DNA of 44,182 nucleotides from positions 1 through 44,182 of the forward strand of contig CANOYR010000012.1 in assembly GCA_947571655.1 (NCBI GenBank). The letters run 5' to 3'. The translations under genes and the position numbers were made by a program. Positions 1 to 7,740 of the stretch are shown in pieces. The stretch comes from an uncultured Caryophanales bacterium (GTDB taxonomy: Bacteria; Bacillota_I; Bacilli_A; RF39; UBA660). How positions within the stretch are numbered: the first letter of the stretch is position 1; the number at the start of each line of letters is the position of its first letter. The notes below the pieces were generated by a model. That model made no database searches. It saw nothing but the letters and a program-made list of their open reading frames with translations, and was not told the origin of the DNA.

Positions 1-180
1 ACTCCTACTGGTGGTACTACTTCTGGAGTTACTGAAACTGGAGGAACTCCTACTGATGGTACTACTTCTGGAGTTACTGAAACTGGAGGAACTCCTACTG
101 GTGGTACTACTTCTGGAGTTACTGAAACTGGAGGAACTTCCACCAGTGATACTACTTCTGGAACTACTGAAACCGGAGGA
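1..180 (-). repeat. 45-bp tandem repeat (4 copies, open at the window edge)
   Basis: Four consecutive 45-bp units begin at 1, 46, 91 and 136. Units 1-3 differ at one visible base; unit 4, at the protein N-terminal side, is diverged. Each unit encodes 15 residues in frame. The near-identity at DNA level suggests recent expansion or homogenisation. The array probably continues beyond position 1. Confidence 0.9.
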
Positions 181-395
181 ATCGTTGTAGATAAATTACC
201 TTCAGTAGAAGAATTCTCAGAACTAGTATTAGTATCATCCTCTAATAAATCAACATCCTCTAAAACCGCTTCCTTCTCTAAAGAATTTCCATTCTGGGAA
301 ACTAAAACAGGGGGAGTAAAAGTTTGAGAATTTGCGGAATTCTGAGAGTTTTCTACAGAACCTGACATATGCGCTTGTTCCAAATTTGTATTCAT
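1..395 (-). CDS. Pro/Val-rich repeat protein, N-terminal part (runs off window)
   Basis: The frame opens at an ATG (395) behind an AGGGGTGAT ribosome site and stays open to the window edge, so only the first 131 codons are visible. Residues 1-70 are polar, rich in Asn, Ser, Glu and Thr, with no signal peptide or membrane segment. From about residue 72 the protein becomes a tandem repeat of a 15-residue unit, VPPVSVTPEVVPPVG, with one diverged copy followed by near-identical ones. Repeats of this type usually form extended, proline-rich spacers. The function is unknown, and any C-terminal domain or anchor lies outside the window. It follows a zinc-ribbon membrane protein gene but is separated from it by a terminator, so it probably has its own promoter in the AT-rich stretch 400-450. 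Confidence 0.75.
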   Translation of the reverse strand, partial: MNTNLEQAHMSGSVENSQNSANSQTFTPPVLVSQNGNSLEKEAVLEDVDLLEDDTNTSSENSSTEGNLSTTIPPVSVVPEVVSLVEVPPVSVTPEVVPPVGVPPVSVTPEVVPSVGVPPVSVTPEVVPPVG

Positions 396-450
396 AACAT
401 CACCCCTACGTATATCCTAATATCCTAGAATAATAATATCATAAATTAAC

Positions 451-493
451 CAAAAAAAAAAGCAAAATGAAATCAATCATCAAACACTTTGCT
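451..493 (-). terminator. Rho-independent terminator after the zinc-ribbon gene
   Basis: On the minus strand a 9-bp stem (AGCAAAGTG with CATTTTGCT, one G-T pair) is followed by about ten T. It lies directly after the stop at 506. Confidence 0.75.
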
Positions 494-505
494 TCATCTA
501 ACAAA

Positions 506-1978
506 TTAAACATCAGAACTATAAAAATTAGAATCTCCTGTCATTAAAGAATTAAAATCCAAAAAAACGAAATCTATAATTGGGGAGAGGAAAGGATGAT
601 TGTGTAAAGAATCAAAGAATTGAAATTGCTCCTCTTCCGTCATTTCATTAACATTAATCGCATCATCAATCTCAGGGATATCCACCTCTTGATCAAAAGT
701 ATACTGAAGATTAGAAGAAATTTTTACTCCATTTCCTAAATCAATATCTACTAAATTTCCATAAGCAGTCATATCAAACTGACTTTGATAAATATCATTC
801 TCCTCCTTAATAGATTCTGTAAACTCTAAATGAATAACACCCTTCTCACCAAAATCAAAATCCATTTTCAGTAAAGTAGAGCGATCATTTTTCTCAAATA
901 CTCCATGATATTCATAAGTTAAAATAAATCCTGAAATAGCAACACTTTCTTTTTCCTTCTTCATCTTCATGGTAAAATAATTTGTCTTACTTTTAACATC
1001 AACAAGTTTTATCTCATGAACCTCACCGTAATGATAATACTGTAGCGCTGTATCATCTAAGGAAAACTCTTCCATAACGATATTATTAAATCCATAATAG
1101 TATACGTTATAATAAAACAAAGTCTCAGATTTTTGATTTTTTTCTGCTTCTAATAACTGAATCATTTGATCAATTTGTACCAAAATCAATAGTTCCTCTT
1201 GATCATAAAAATCTGAAATAGACAAAATTAATTCTTTATCTTTCTTGATTTTTTCTAAAATATCAATTACCATCTGAACTAATTTCTTTGAAGTAACCTC
1301 ATAGCTAATCTTATTCGTCTTTTTAGCATCATCTCCTAATAAAATCGTTGCCTTAGACTTTTTTAAATCCTTTTCCTCTATCCCATCCTTCAAACTATCA
1401 ATAATAATATCAATCATTCTTTTAGAATCAATTGTTTCTACATCCTTAAAAAATGAAACATAAGAAAAATCAAAATAATAATACTTTTCCAAAACATCTT
1501 TTATTTTAAAAGTAAATTTATCACTAGCAATAAAAGCATCCAAATTGAGTTCATTTTGATCAAGAAACATACCAAAATCAATCTTTGATTTTTTTAATTG
1601 CCGATCATCACGATAATCTATCTTAAAATTTGCTTTTTCAAAACCAAGATTTAATATAGGATCAATCTCTAATGACAAAGACTCCTCCAACTGAATTTGA
1701 TGATGTTCCATAATTTTCTTCGTAATACTAGTATCATTTGATTTAAAGCCAGACTTTAACAAGCTTCCCCAATTAGAAACACTTTGTAAAACAATTGTCT
1801 TAGGGCTCGATAAAACAGAAAAGCCAATAGCCAGTAGTCCAATCGATAAAACAGAAAGTATCACAGCAAAAATTGCCATATTTCTATTCCTATTATCACC
1901 TTTTTTTCTTGTTAAATCTCCTTTACAATTTGGACACTCCCCATCCATCAATATAGAGCCACACTTCTCACAATACAT
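506..1978 (-). CDS. Zinc-ribbon, single-pass membrane protein of unknown function
   Basis: The protein has 490 residues. Cys3, Cys6, Cys15 and Cys18 (CEKC...CPNC) form a short N-terminal zinc ribbon. A basic stretch follows (KKGDNRNR), then one hydrophobic segment at about 34-57, then about 430 residues of charged, beta-rich sequence. Topology is therefore zinc ribbon inside and a large domain outside. Similar zinc-ribbon/one-TM/extracellular proteins are common in low-GC Firmicutes, often annotated only as zinc-ribbon domain proteins. I do not recognise the outer domain. The start has an AAGGAAGTG ribosome site, and a promoter lies just upstream. The gene is monocistronic, bounded by a terminator and the divergent radical SAM gene. 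Confidence 0.85.
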   Translation of the reverse strand: MYCEKCGSILMDGECPNCKGDLTRKKGDNRNRNMAIFAVILSVLSIGLLAIGFSVLSSPKTIVLQSVSNWGSLLKSGFKSNDTSITKKIMEHHQIQLEESLSLEIDPILNLGFEKANFKIDYRDDRQLKKSKIDFGMFLDQNELNLDAFIASDKFTFKIKDVLEKYYYFDFSYVSFFKDVETIDSKRMIDIIIDSLKDGIEEKDLKKSKATILLGDDAKKTNKISYEVTSKKLVQMVIDILEKIKKDKELILSISDFYDQEELLILVQIDQMIQLLEAEKNQKSETLFYYNVYYYGFNNIVMEEFSLDDTALQYYHYGEVHEIKLVDVKSKTNYFTMKMKKEKESVAISGFILTYEYHGVFEKNDRSTLLKMDFDFGEKGVIHLEFTESIKEENDIYQSQFDMTAYGNLVDIDLGNGVKISSNLQYTFDQEVDIPEIDDAINVNEMTEEEQFQFFDSLHNHPFLSPIIDFVFLDFNSLMTGDSNFYSSDV

Positions 1979-2008
1979 AAATATACACTTCCTTATAATA
2001 ATATTATT

Positions 2009-2037
2009 ATTATAAAATAGAATTTAAGAAAAAACAA
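2009..2037 (-). promoter_or_regulatory. Promoter of the zinc-ribbon gene
   Basis: Minus strand: -35 TTGTTT (2037-2032), 17-bp spacer, -10 TATAAT (2014-2009), about 30 bp before the start codon at 1978. Confidence 0.6.
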
Positions 2038-2050
2038 CAACGTTAAAATA

Positions 2051-2080
2051 TAGAAAAATACACAAATCATCTGATATAAT
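2051..2080 (+). promoter_or_regulatory. Extended -10 promoter of the radical SAM gene
   Basis: TGATATAAT at 2072-2080 is an extended -10 (TGN before TATAAT). The -35 is weak (TAGAAA, 2051-2056, 18-bp spacer). The start codon is 18 bp downstream. Confidence 0.6.
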
Positions 2081-2097
2081 AGAAATCGAGGGATTTT

Positions 2098-3042
2098 ATG
2101 AACAATCAATTTCAATATACAAACACAAATAAACGTTATCATACACTAGACTACTTCTATAAACAAAAATTTGGGAAAAAAGTATGTAAAATCAGTTTAA
2201 ACGGAGGATTCTCTTGTCCAAATAAAGACGGAACCAAAGGATATGGAGGATGTATTTACTGTTCAAAGCTTGGAAGTGGAGATTACGCTGGAAATTATCA
2301 AAAAGATATCATCACTCAATTTAATGAAATAAAGGAAATCATGGAAAGAAAATGGAAAGATTCCCTATATATTGGATATTTCCAAGCAAATACTAACACC
2401 TATGCAAGTGTTGATATTTTAAAGAAAAAATACGAACCCATTATCAAACAAAAAAATGTCGTAGGATTAAATATTGCAACTAGACCAGATGCAATCAAAG
2501 AAGAATGTCTAACCTATCTAGAAGATTTGTCCAAAAGAACCTTTTTAAACGTAGAATTAGGACTTCAAACCATTCATGAAAAAACAATCAAATTAATCAA
2601 TCGAGGACATGATTTAAACTGTTTTGACGAAATGGTAAAAAGCCTTAGAAAAAGAAATATTAACGTCATTGTTCATATCATTAATGGACTTCCATATGAA
2701 ACAAAAGAAATGATGTTAGAAACAATAAAACACGTAAATAAACTAGATATTCAAGGAATTAAAATTCATATGCTTCACATTATCAAAGACACACAACTAG
2801 AAAAAATGTATCAAAAAGAAAAATTTCCAATTCTGACAAAAGAAGAATATGTAGATATTACCATTAGCCAATTAGAACAATTACGACCAGAAATTGTAAT
2901 TCACCGAATTACAGGAGATCCCGTAAAAGAAGAATTAGTAGAACCCACTTGGCTTTTAAAAAAATTCTGTGTTTTAAATGAAATTGATAAAGAAATGGTA
3001 AAACGAAACACTTATCAAGGAAAAAAGATAACAAATCAATAA
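2098..3042 (+). CDS. TIGR01212-family radical SAM protein (YhcC-like)
   Basis: The protein has 314 residues, the usual length of the family. The cluster-binding cysteines are Cys40, Cys52 and Cys55, in the wide CPNKDGTKG...CIYC arrangement typical of TIGR01212/YhcC rather than the standard CxxxCxxC. A TIM-barrel-like region follows, with 'NVELGLQT' and 'HIINGLP' segments typical of radical SAM enzymes. Family members bind a 4Fe-4S cluster and S-adenosylmethionine; the substrate is not established from sequence, though RNA modification has been suggested for the family. The start follows GAGGGATTTT and an extended -10 promoter. It is one of only two confident plus-strand genes in the window and is monocistronic. 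Confidence 0.92.
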   Translation: MNNQFQYTNTNKRYHTLDYFYKQKFGKKVCKISLNGGFSCPNKDGTKGYGGCIYCSKLGSGDYAGNYQKDIITQFNEIKEIMERKWKDSLYIGYFQANTNTYASVDILKKKYEPIIKQKNVVGLNIATRPDAIKEECLTYLEDLSKRTFLNVELGLQTIHEKTIKLINRGHDLNCFDEMVKSLRKRNINVIVHIINGLPYETKEMMLETIKHVNKLDIQGIKIHMLHIIKDTQLEKMYQKEKFPILTKEEYVDITISQLEQLRPEIVIHRITGDPVKEELVEPTWLLKKFCVLNEIDKEMVKRNTYQGKKITNQ

Positions 3043-3074
3043 AATAAAAAGAGAACGTATAATTCTCTTTTATT
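3043..3074. terminator. Bidirectional terminator between convergent genes
   Basis: The stem AAAAGAGAA/TTCTCTTTT has loop CGTATAA and T-rich tails on both strands. It sits between the radical SAM stop (3042) and the convergent nfeD-SPFH operon. Confidence 0.85.
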
Positions 3075-3144
3075 TATGTTCTCGAACATTTACATAGTAA
3101 CGCTTACCCAAACGATACAACTTTCTGTACCAACGTTTACTCAT
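3070..3144 (-). CDS. Possible 24-residue basic small protein
   Basis: A 25-codon frame begins at ATG 3144 after GGTGATGG and ends in TAA at 3070, inside the operon terminator. The peptide starts MSKRWYRKLYRLG and ends VNVREHK. About 10 of 24 residues are Lys, Arg or His and there are four Tyr, so it could be an amphipathic, RNA- or membrane-binding peptide. In-frame ATGs also occur at 3150 and 3156. It follows the SPFH gene by about 45 bp with no terminator between, so it would be the last gene of that operon. Its small size means chance cannot be excluded; the ribosome site and placement favour a real gene. Confidence 0.4.
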   Translation of the reverse strand: MSKRWYRKLYRLGKRYYVNVREHK

Positions 3145-3190
3145 AACCATCACCATTGATAGTATCTGCCAATTTCAAAAATTAATACTT

Positions 3191-4081
3191 TTATTTCTTT
3201 ATTTCTTTTTTAGAAATTGTTTCTGATAATACAGTACCTGCAGTTACTAAATTTTGTAAATCACTTGGCACAATAATTTTTGTAGATTGCCCATTCGCAA
3301 CCTCCACCATCGCTTCATAACTCTTTAATTTTAAAACAGAATCATCAGCTTTCGCTTCCCTTAATAGACGAATTCCTTGAGCAGTAGCTTCTTGAATTTT
3401 TACAATTGCCTGTGCTTCACCTTCTGCTTCACGAATATGAGTTTCACGCTTTGCATCTGCTCTTAAAATTGCACTTTCTTTTTCACCCTCAGCAATAAGA
3501 ATAGCAGCTTTTTTCTCACCCTCTGCTTGAAGAATCTTTTCACGTCTTTCACGTTCTGCTCTCATTTGTTTTTCCATTGCTTCTTGAATATCCCTAGGCG
3601 GAATAATATTCTTAACCTCTACACGATTCACTTTAATTCCCCAAGGATCTGTGGCTTCATCCAAAATAGATCTCATTTTTGTATTGATAATATCACGACT
3701 AGTTAGTGTTTGATCAAGCTCCAAATCACCAATAATATTACGTAGTGTGGTTGCAGTTAAATTTTCAATTGCACTAATTGGATTATCGACACCATACGTA
3801 TATAACTTTGGATCTGTAATTTGAAAATAAACAACAGTATCAATTTGCATTGTAACATTATCTTTTGTAATCACTGGTTGTGGGGCAAAATCTTTCACAA
3901 TTTCCTTCAAACTAATATCACTTGCCACACGATCGATAAACGGAATTACATAATGTAATCCAGTTTGTAGAGTTGCATGATAAGATCCCAAACGTTCAAT
4001 AACCTTTGCCCTTGATTGCGGAATAATCTTTACCCCCAAAACAACAATTAATAATAGAATAATTAAAATTACCCATCCCAT
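3191..4081 (-). CDS. SPFH/band-7 (stomatin-like) membrane protein
   Basis: The protein has 296 residues. A single N-terminal membrane segment (about 2-18) is followed by a stomatin/prohibitin SPFH domain, recognisable from GSYHATLQTGLHYVIPFIDR, KDNVTMQIDTVVYFQI and AIENLTATTLRNIIGDLELD. An alanine/glutamate-rich coiled coil (about 170-235) has repeated AEGEKE/AEGEAQA segments. These proteins oligomerise on the inner face of the membrane and organise lipid microdomains. The gene starts 3 bp after nfeD, with its AGGAGG overlapping the nfeD stop region. NfeD and SPFH proteins are a well-known functional pair, so the two are almost certainly cotranscribed and act together. Confidence 0.95.
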   Translation of the reverse strand: MGWVILIILLLIVVLGVKIIPQSRAKVIERLGSYHATLQTGLHYVIPFIDRVASDISLKEIVKDFAPQPVITKDNVTMQIDTVVYFQITDPKLYTYGVDNPISAIENLTATTLRNIIGDLELDQTLTSRDIINTKMRSILDEATDPWGIKVNRVEVKNIIPPRDIQEAMEKQMRAERERREKILQAEGEKKAAILIAEGEKESAILRADAKRETHIREAEGEAQAIVKIQEATAQGIRLLREAKADDSVLKLKSYEAMVEVANGQSTKIIVPSDLQNLVTAGTVLSETISKKEIKK

Positions 4082-4084
4082 AAA

Positions 4085-4510
4085 TTAATCCTCCTCCTTT
4101 ACTTCTTTTACGGACAGTTTTACTCCATCTATAGAAAGTATCTCTACTTTACTACCAATACCAATTTTTTTATTAGAAATCGCAGTCCAACGTTTTCCAT
4201 CAACTTTGACTTCTCCTGGATTTAATTTTGCAATCTCCTCTGTAACAATTCCAATTTTCCCAATTACACGATCAAGATTCGTAGGAACTGGTTTCCTCGT
4301 TCGAACTTTCTTAACAAAACTCTTTGTAAGAAGCAAACTAAGAAAACTAATGATTACAAAAACAGCAATTTGAATCGTTGCATCTTCGGTTATTAAACTA
4401 ACACCAAAACTAGCAAGAGCACCAATCGCAAACCAAATAGATACTAAATTAATAGTGATTAGTTCAAAAAAGGAAAGAACAACAAAGACAATCATCCAAA
4501 TAACACTCAT
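4085..4510 (-). CDS. NfeD family membrane protein
   Basis: The protein has 141 residues from ATG 4510 (MSVIWMIVFVVLSFFE). Two to three membrane segments fill residues 1-70. A C-terminal OB-fold (about 80-141) carries the NfeD pattern, GKIGIVTEEIAKLNPGEVKVDG followed by AISNKKIGIGSKVEIL, here cited in parts. An upstream in-frame ATG at 4564 would add 18 residues, but the promoter -10 (4540-4535) lies within that extension, so 4510 is preferred; it has a GGAAGTGAG ribosome site. NfeD partners of SPFH proteins share operons with them, as here. The short form without a ClpP-like protease domain is the NfeD1b-type arrangement. Confidence 0.92.
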   Translation of the reverse strand: MSVIWMIVFVVLSFFELITINLVSIWFAIGALASFGVSLITEDATIQIAVFVIISFLSLLLTKSFVKKVRTRKPVPTNLDRVIGKIGIVTEEIAKLNPGEVKVDGKRWTAISNKKIGIGSKVEILSIDGVKLSVKEVKEED

Positions 4511-4534
4511 ACACTCACTTCCATTTCTATCTAC

Positions 4535-4563
4535 ATTATACCACAAAATATGCCTTTTTTCCA
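4535..4563 (-). promoter_or_regulatory. Promoter of the nfeD-SPFH operon
   Basis: Minus strand: TGGAAA (4563-4558), 17-bp spacer, TATAAT (4540-4535) preceded by TGG, giving an extended -10. It fixes the nfeD start at 4510. Confidence 0.65.
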
Positions 4564-4639
4564 CTATAACTTATGCGAAGAAACCAAAAAGAATACCAAA
4601 CAAAAAAAGAAACAATACATTCTGTATTTTTTCTTTAAA

Positions 4640-4680
4640 ACAAAAACTTCATCTTTCATATAATAAACACAAATGAAGTA
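4640..4680 (-). terminator. Terminator after the CorA gene
   Basis: Minus strand ACTTCAT/ATGAAGT stem with a 20-nt loop, followed by TTTTTGTTTT. It lies about 50 bp after the stop at 4728. Confidence 0.5.
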
Positions 4681-4727
4681 TCAAAACTTTAAAGTGATAT
4701 AAGTCTTAAAAAGATTTCTCTAATTCA

Positions 4728-5678
4728 TTAAAGCATATTTTTTTTCTTTAAAATCCAAGCAACAAGCAAAGAAAATAATAAGGATAAAACAATCAAAAGA
4801 GGAAAAGATCCATCAAACGAAGAAAAAAAGCCAAGTGGTACATTCATTCCTATAAAAGAAGAAACAATCGTTGGAATCGATAAAACAATCGTAATACCAG
4901 CTAAAAATTTCATAGAAACATTCAAATTATTAGAAATAATCGTAGCATAAGAATCAGCAGTACTTTTTAAAATTTCACGATAAAGATTCGCCATCTCAAT
5001 ACACTGTTTATTTTCGATAATCGCATCTTCTAATAGTTCATCATCTTCTTCATAAAAAACAATAAAATTTCCCTTTAAAAACTTTTCCAACATCATTTCA
5101 TTTGACTTTAATGATGTCGTAATATAAACAAGACTTTTTTCAATGTTTAATAAATTCACCAAATCCCGATTACTTGTTGCATGTAACATTTTATTTTCAG
5201 CCTTTTCAATTTCCTTACTGAGAATTCTTAAATATCGCAAATAAAGAGTCGCCGTGCGGTATAAAATCTGAATCGTAAATCTTGTTTTCTTATAAGAAAA
5301 AAAATCTTTTACCTTTCCCTGTTTAAAACTCTTTAAGATTTCACATTCTTGAAGAGAAACGGTTACTATATACAAATCTTGTATCATTAAAATAGCAAGT
5401 GGACTAGTAGAAATAGTAAAAGCATTTTTCCTCTTCTCACGTACTGGAACATCTACAATAACCATTCGAATATCTTCATCGTCATCATAATCAATCCTTG
5501 GTTGCTCCTCATCATCTAACAAATATCCAATGAAACTAGCATCCATATGAAAAGAACGGGTTAAAAAATCAATATCTTCATCCGTCGGATTCACAACATC
5601 AATCCAACATCCTTTTCGAATTTTTTTTAACATATCAAAAGATCCTGTTTTCATATCTGTATTATAAATCTTTAACAA
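4728..5678 (-). CDS. CorA family divalent-cation (Mg2+) transporter
   Basis: The protein has 316 residues. A soluble N-terminal domain (about 1-235, acidic with DDEEQPRIDYDDDED) is followed by two C-terminal membrane helices. The signature GMN tripeptide at the end of the first helix appears as SFIGMNVPLG, and a basic KKKNML tail follows the last helix. CorA proteins form pentameric Mg2+/Co2+ channels. The preferred start is TTG 5678, eight bases after AGGTGGTGAT; a GTG at 5690 lies inside that ribosome site and is unlikely to be used. The gene is monocistronic, with no obvious riboswitch in the short upstream gap. Confidence 0.92.
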   Translation of the reverse strand: MLKIYNTDMKTGSFDMLKKIRKGCWIDVVNPTDEDIDFLTRSFHMDASFIGYLLDDEEQPRIDYDDDEDIRMVIVDVPVREKRKNAFTISTSPLAILMIQDLYIVTVSLQECEILKSFKQGKVKDFFSYKKTRFTIQILYRTATLYLRYLRILSKEIEKAENKMLHATSNRDLVNLLNIEKSLVYITTSLKSNEMMLEKFLKGNFIVFYEEDDELLEDAIIENKQCIEMANLYREILKSTADSYATIISNNLNVSMKFLAGITIVLSIPTIVSSFIGMNVPLGFFSSFDGSFPLLIVLSLLFSLLVAWILKKKNML

Positions 5679-5726
5679 AAAAATCACCACCTACACAAAA
5701 CTTTGTTTATTATATCACAATTCAAA

Positions 5727-5750
5727 GAAAAAAGATTGATAAATCAACCT
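5727..5750 (-). terminator. Terminator after the prepilin-like gene
   Basis: Minus strand stem AGGTTGA-TTTA-TCAATCT followed by TTTTTT, about 30 bp after the stop at 5779. Confidence 0.75.
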
Positions 5751-5778
5751 TTTAAATAACCTAACAAAACAAAATATC

Positions 5779-6264
5779 TTATTGCCCGTTTTTTATAAAC
5801 TCATCAATTATTGAAATTTTACACCCGCCAGTTTTTACATCACTCTTACGCAATTGGGTTTCATCTTTTAATTCAATACAATACCCCTCTTCATCTTCTA
5901 ATGCGATAGAATAAGAATATTTAGGAACTTCCATTGTACCAACATTCTTGGCAACAACATAGCATTTTTCATCCACCCAAGAGTTTCCAAACACACTTTT
6001 TTGCTTTTCTTGATCTAATTCTAGATTAGAAATTGGAAACGTAACAATATCATTTTGATCAACGGGAAATCCTCTCGTTAATGTCAAATAATTTCTCACT
6101 TCATCCACATAAAACTGTGCAGAAGAAATAAAAGTACCACTTTTTGAATTAGAAATATAACCTAAAATCCTTGGAACAAAAACCACCAAAACTATCAAAA
6201 CAATTACAATTAAAAAAACTAATTGTGCCAAAGTCAATCCCTTTTCATTTTTCATTGGATACAT
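5779..6264 (-). CDS. Type IV pilin/pseudopilin-like protein
   Basis: The protein has 161 residues. A short basic leader ending in KNEKG is followed by LTLAQLVFLIVIVLIVLVVF, which matches the class III prepilin pattern (cleavage after Gly, then a long hydrophobic helix). The highly conserved Glu at mature position 5 is Gln here. The rest is a soluble domain with cysteines at CYVVA, GYCIE and GGCKI that could form a disulfide. Such proteins feed competence or type II-like pili, or serve as membrane-anchored surface proteins. No prepilin peptidase or assembly ATPase is in this window. The start could be ATG 6264 or 6255; the ribosome site AAAGG fits the first. Confidence 0.8.
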   Translation of the reverse strand: MYPMKNEKGLTLAQLVFLIVIVLIVLVVFVPRILGYISNSKSGTFISSAQFYVDEVRNYLTLTRGFPVDQNDIVTFPISNLELDQEKQKSVFGNSWVDEKCYVVAKNVGTMEVPKYSYSIALEDEEGYCIELKDETQLRKSDVKTGGCKISIIDEFIKNGQ

Positions 6265-6504
6265 CCAGCCTTTCTCTAGAGAAATATTTTATAAGATTAG
6301 AATACTATTCTTTGCATCAAAAGTCAATAATCATCTTTTTCTATAGGTCATATAGACATCTAATAACATATTTTCGATTTTCTCCAAATACTATCTCTAT
6401 TTTTAACTATAAAAACTTCATGACATTCTTCTAAAGCTATATATTACAAATTGAAATCTGATAGAAAAAGGCTGTTGATAATTTAAACCAACAATCTACA
6501 AAAT

Positions 6505-7215
6505 CTATTCAAAAACTTTCAATTTCTCTGGTTCAAATTCTTTAAGATATACAGTAAATTGCTCCTTCTTATCACAAACCACCAATAAAATATTAGAAAT
6601 ATCTAAATATCCCATTTTTTCCAATCGAGTAACCAACCATTGCTTATCCTTTCCAATATTTTTTACATTCTCTTCCATAATATTTCCATCAATAATTAAA
6701 TTACTTACCAATCCATTCTCAACCACTTTAATTTTATGATCATTTGGAGTTGCAGGCAAATACTTGCTTTTTGGAAGAAAACTAATTTTACCACTAGGTT
6801 CTAAAATAGAACAATTAATTTCACTAATATCATAATATCCATTCTCCCTCGCAATTTGCAAAAAATCATTGATATCAATTTTTCCCTTTTTTAAACTATC
6901 ATACATAATTTTTCCTTGATTCATAAGAATTAATGGCGTACCGATTAAAAATCTTCTTAAAACAATACTTTTCACAGTCAAAAATGAAACCAAAGTAGCA
7001 AATGATCCATAAACAATAATTGCCAAAGTCCCATCGATATAGTTAATAGAATCATCAACACTTAAACTTGCTGCAATTGACCCAATACTAATACCAATAA
7101 TATAGTCAAATAAATTTAATTGACTAATTTGTTTTTTTCCCATTAATTCCGTAATGAAAAAAAGCACAACTAAAGAAACAACACTACGAATAATTATATC
7201 TAAAATATTTCCCAT
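6505..7215 (-). CDS. DUF421 (YetF-type) membrane protein
   Basis: The protein has 236 residues from ATG 7215. Three membrane helices (about 2-100) contain the family pattern MGKKQISQLNLFDYIIGISIGS, cited from residues near 25, followed by a cytoplasmic alpha/beta domain with PLILMNQGKI and a degenerate second half. This is the DUF421/YetF/YcaP architecture; its biochemical role is unknown, though B. subtilis relatives affect spores and membranes. The alternative start at 7227 lies inside the ribosome site (GGTGAT), so 7215 is preferred. It lies 50 bp after the three-gene orphan operon and may be cotranscribed with it. Confidence 0.9.
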   Translation of the reverse strand: MGNILDIIIRSVVSLVVLFFITELMGKKQISQLNLFDYIIGISIGSIAASLSVDDSINYIDGTLAIIVYGSFATLVSFLTVKSIVLRRFLIGTPLILMNQGKIMYDSLKKGKIDINDFLQIARENGYYDISEINCSILEPSGKISFLPKSKYLPATPNDHKIKVVENGLVSNLIIDGNIMEENVKNIGKDKQWLVTRLEKMGYLDISNILLVVCDKKEQFTVYLKEFEPEKLKVFE

Positions 7216-7266
7216 AGAAATCACCATTCATAGAATGTGTAAAACAAAAATATTTATACAAAAAAA

Positions 7267-7734
7267 TTAAATAGAAATCCACTTTGCCTCTTGAAAATCC
7301 GATTTCATTTCTAAATAAACAATCTCATTACCTAAAACATAAATCGAAGAAAATTGATCTTTCACCTGCAAATATCGATTATAATTCTTTTCCTTAGCCA
7401 AAATACAACAATCTCCATAGATTAAATTATAAATTTTAACAAATAAAGTATTCATTCCTAAAAAAGAATAATTTGGAAAAAAAATAAATTTAACAGAAGT
7501 ATCCACCATCGCAAAAAAGTACAAACTTTCAAAAAGTTCACCAGTAGATAGAACAAGACTATTTGAAGAAATGGATATTTTAGATTTCAAAGAGTCTTCT
7601 AATAAAAGAGATTCAATATAAAATTCAATTTGTTCACCCTGATAAGAAGCATTCATTACCTGATTATCAATTTGTAATAAAGAAGAAAATAAGTGTTTAT
7701 GTTCTAACAATGTTTCTAAAAAAATTCGATTCAT
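7267..7734 (-). CDS. Orphan protein, last gene of a three-gene unit
   Basis: The protein has 155 residues and I do not recognise it. It is soluble-looking, with no signal peptide, alternating hydrophobic strands (FIFFPNYSFLG, SSIYVLGNEIVYLEM) and adjacent cysteines in GDCCILAK. Composition matches its neighbours, so it is native rather than transferred. It starts 6 bp after the stop of the 514-residue gene and shares its transcript. Its role is presumably linked to the two larger paralogues. Confidence 0.8.
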   Translation of the reverse strand: MNRIFLETLLEHKHLFSSLLQIDNQVMNASYQGEQIEFYIESLLLEDSLKSKISISSNSLVLSTGELFESLYFFAMVDTSVKFIFFPNYSFLGMNTLFVKIYNLIYGDCCILAKEKNYNRYLQVKDQFSSIYVLGNEIVYLEMKSDFQEAKWISI

Positions 7735-7740
7735 ATCTTC

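Noticed and set aside
4455..4676. Plus-strand frame of 73 codons opposite nfeD and its promoter
   Set aside because: It is antisense to a conserved gene, has no good ribosome site, and its composition reflects the opposite strand.
4694..4707. AAGTGATATAAGT shared, inverted, with 34958-34970
   Set aside because: A 13-base AT-rich match is expected by chance in 44 kb of such sequence, and neither place shows further similarity.
6463..6495. Terminator after the DUF421 gene
   Set aside because: Only five to six pairs with a broken stem before TTTTTC; too weak to call.
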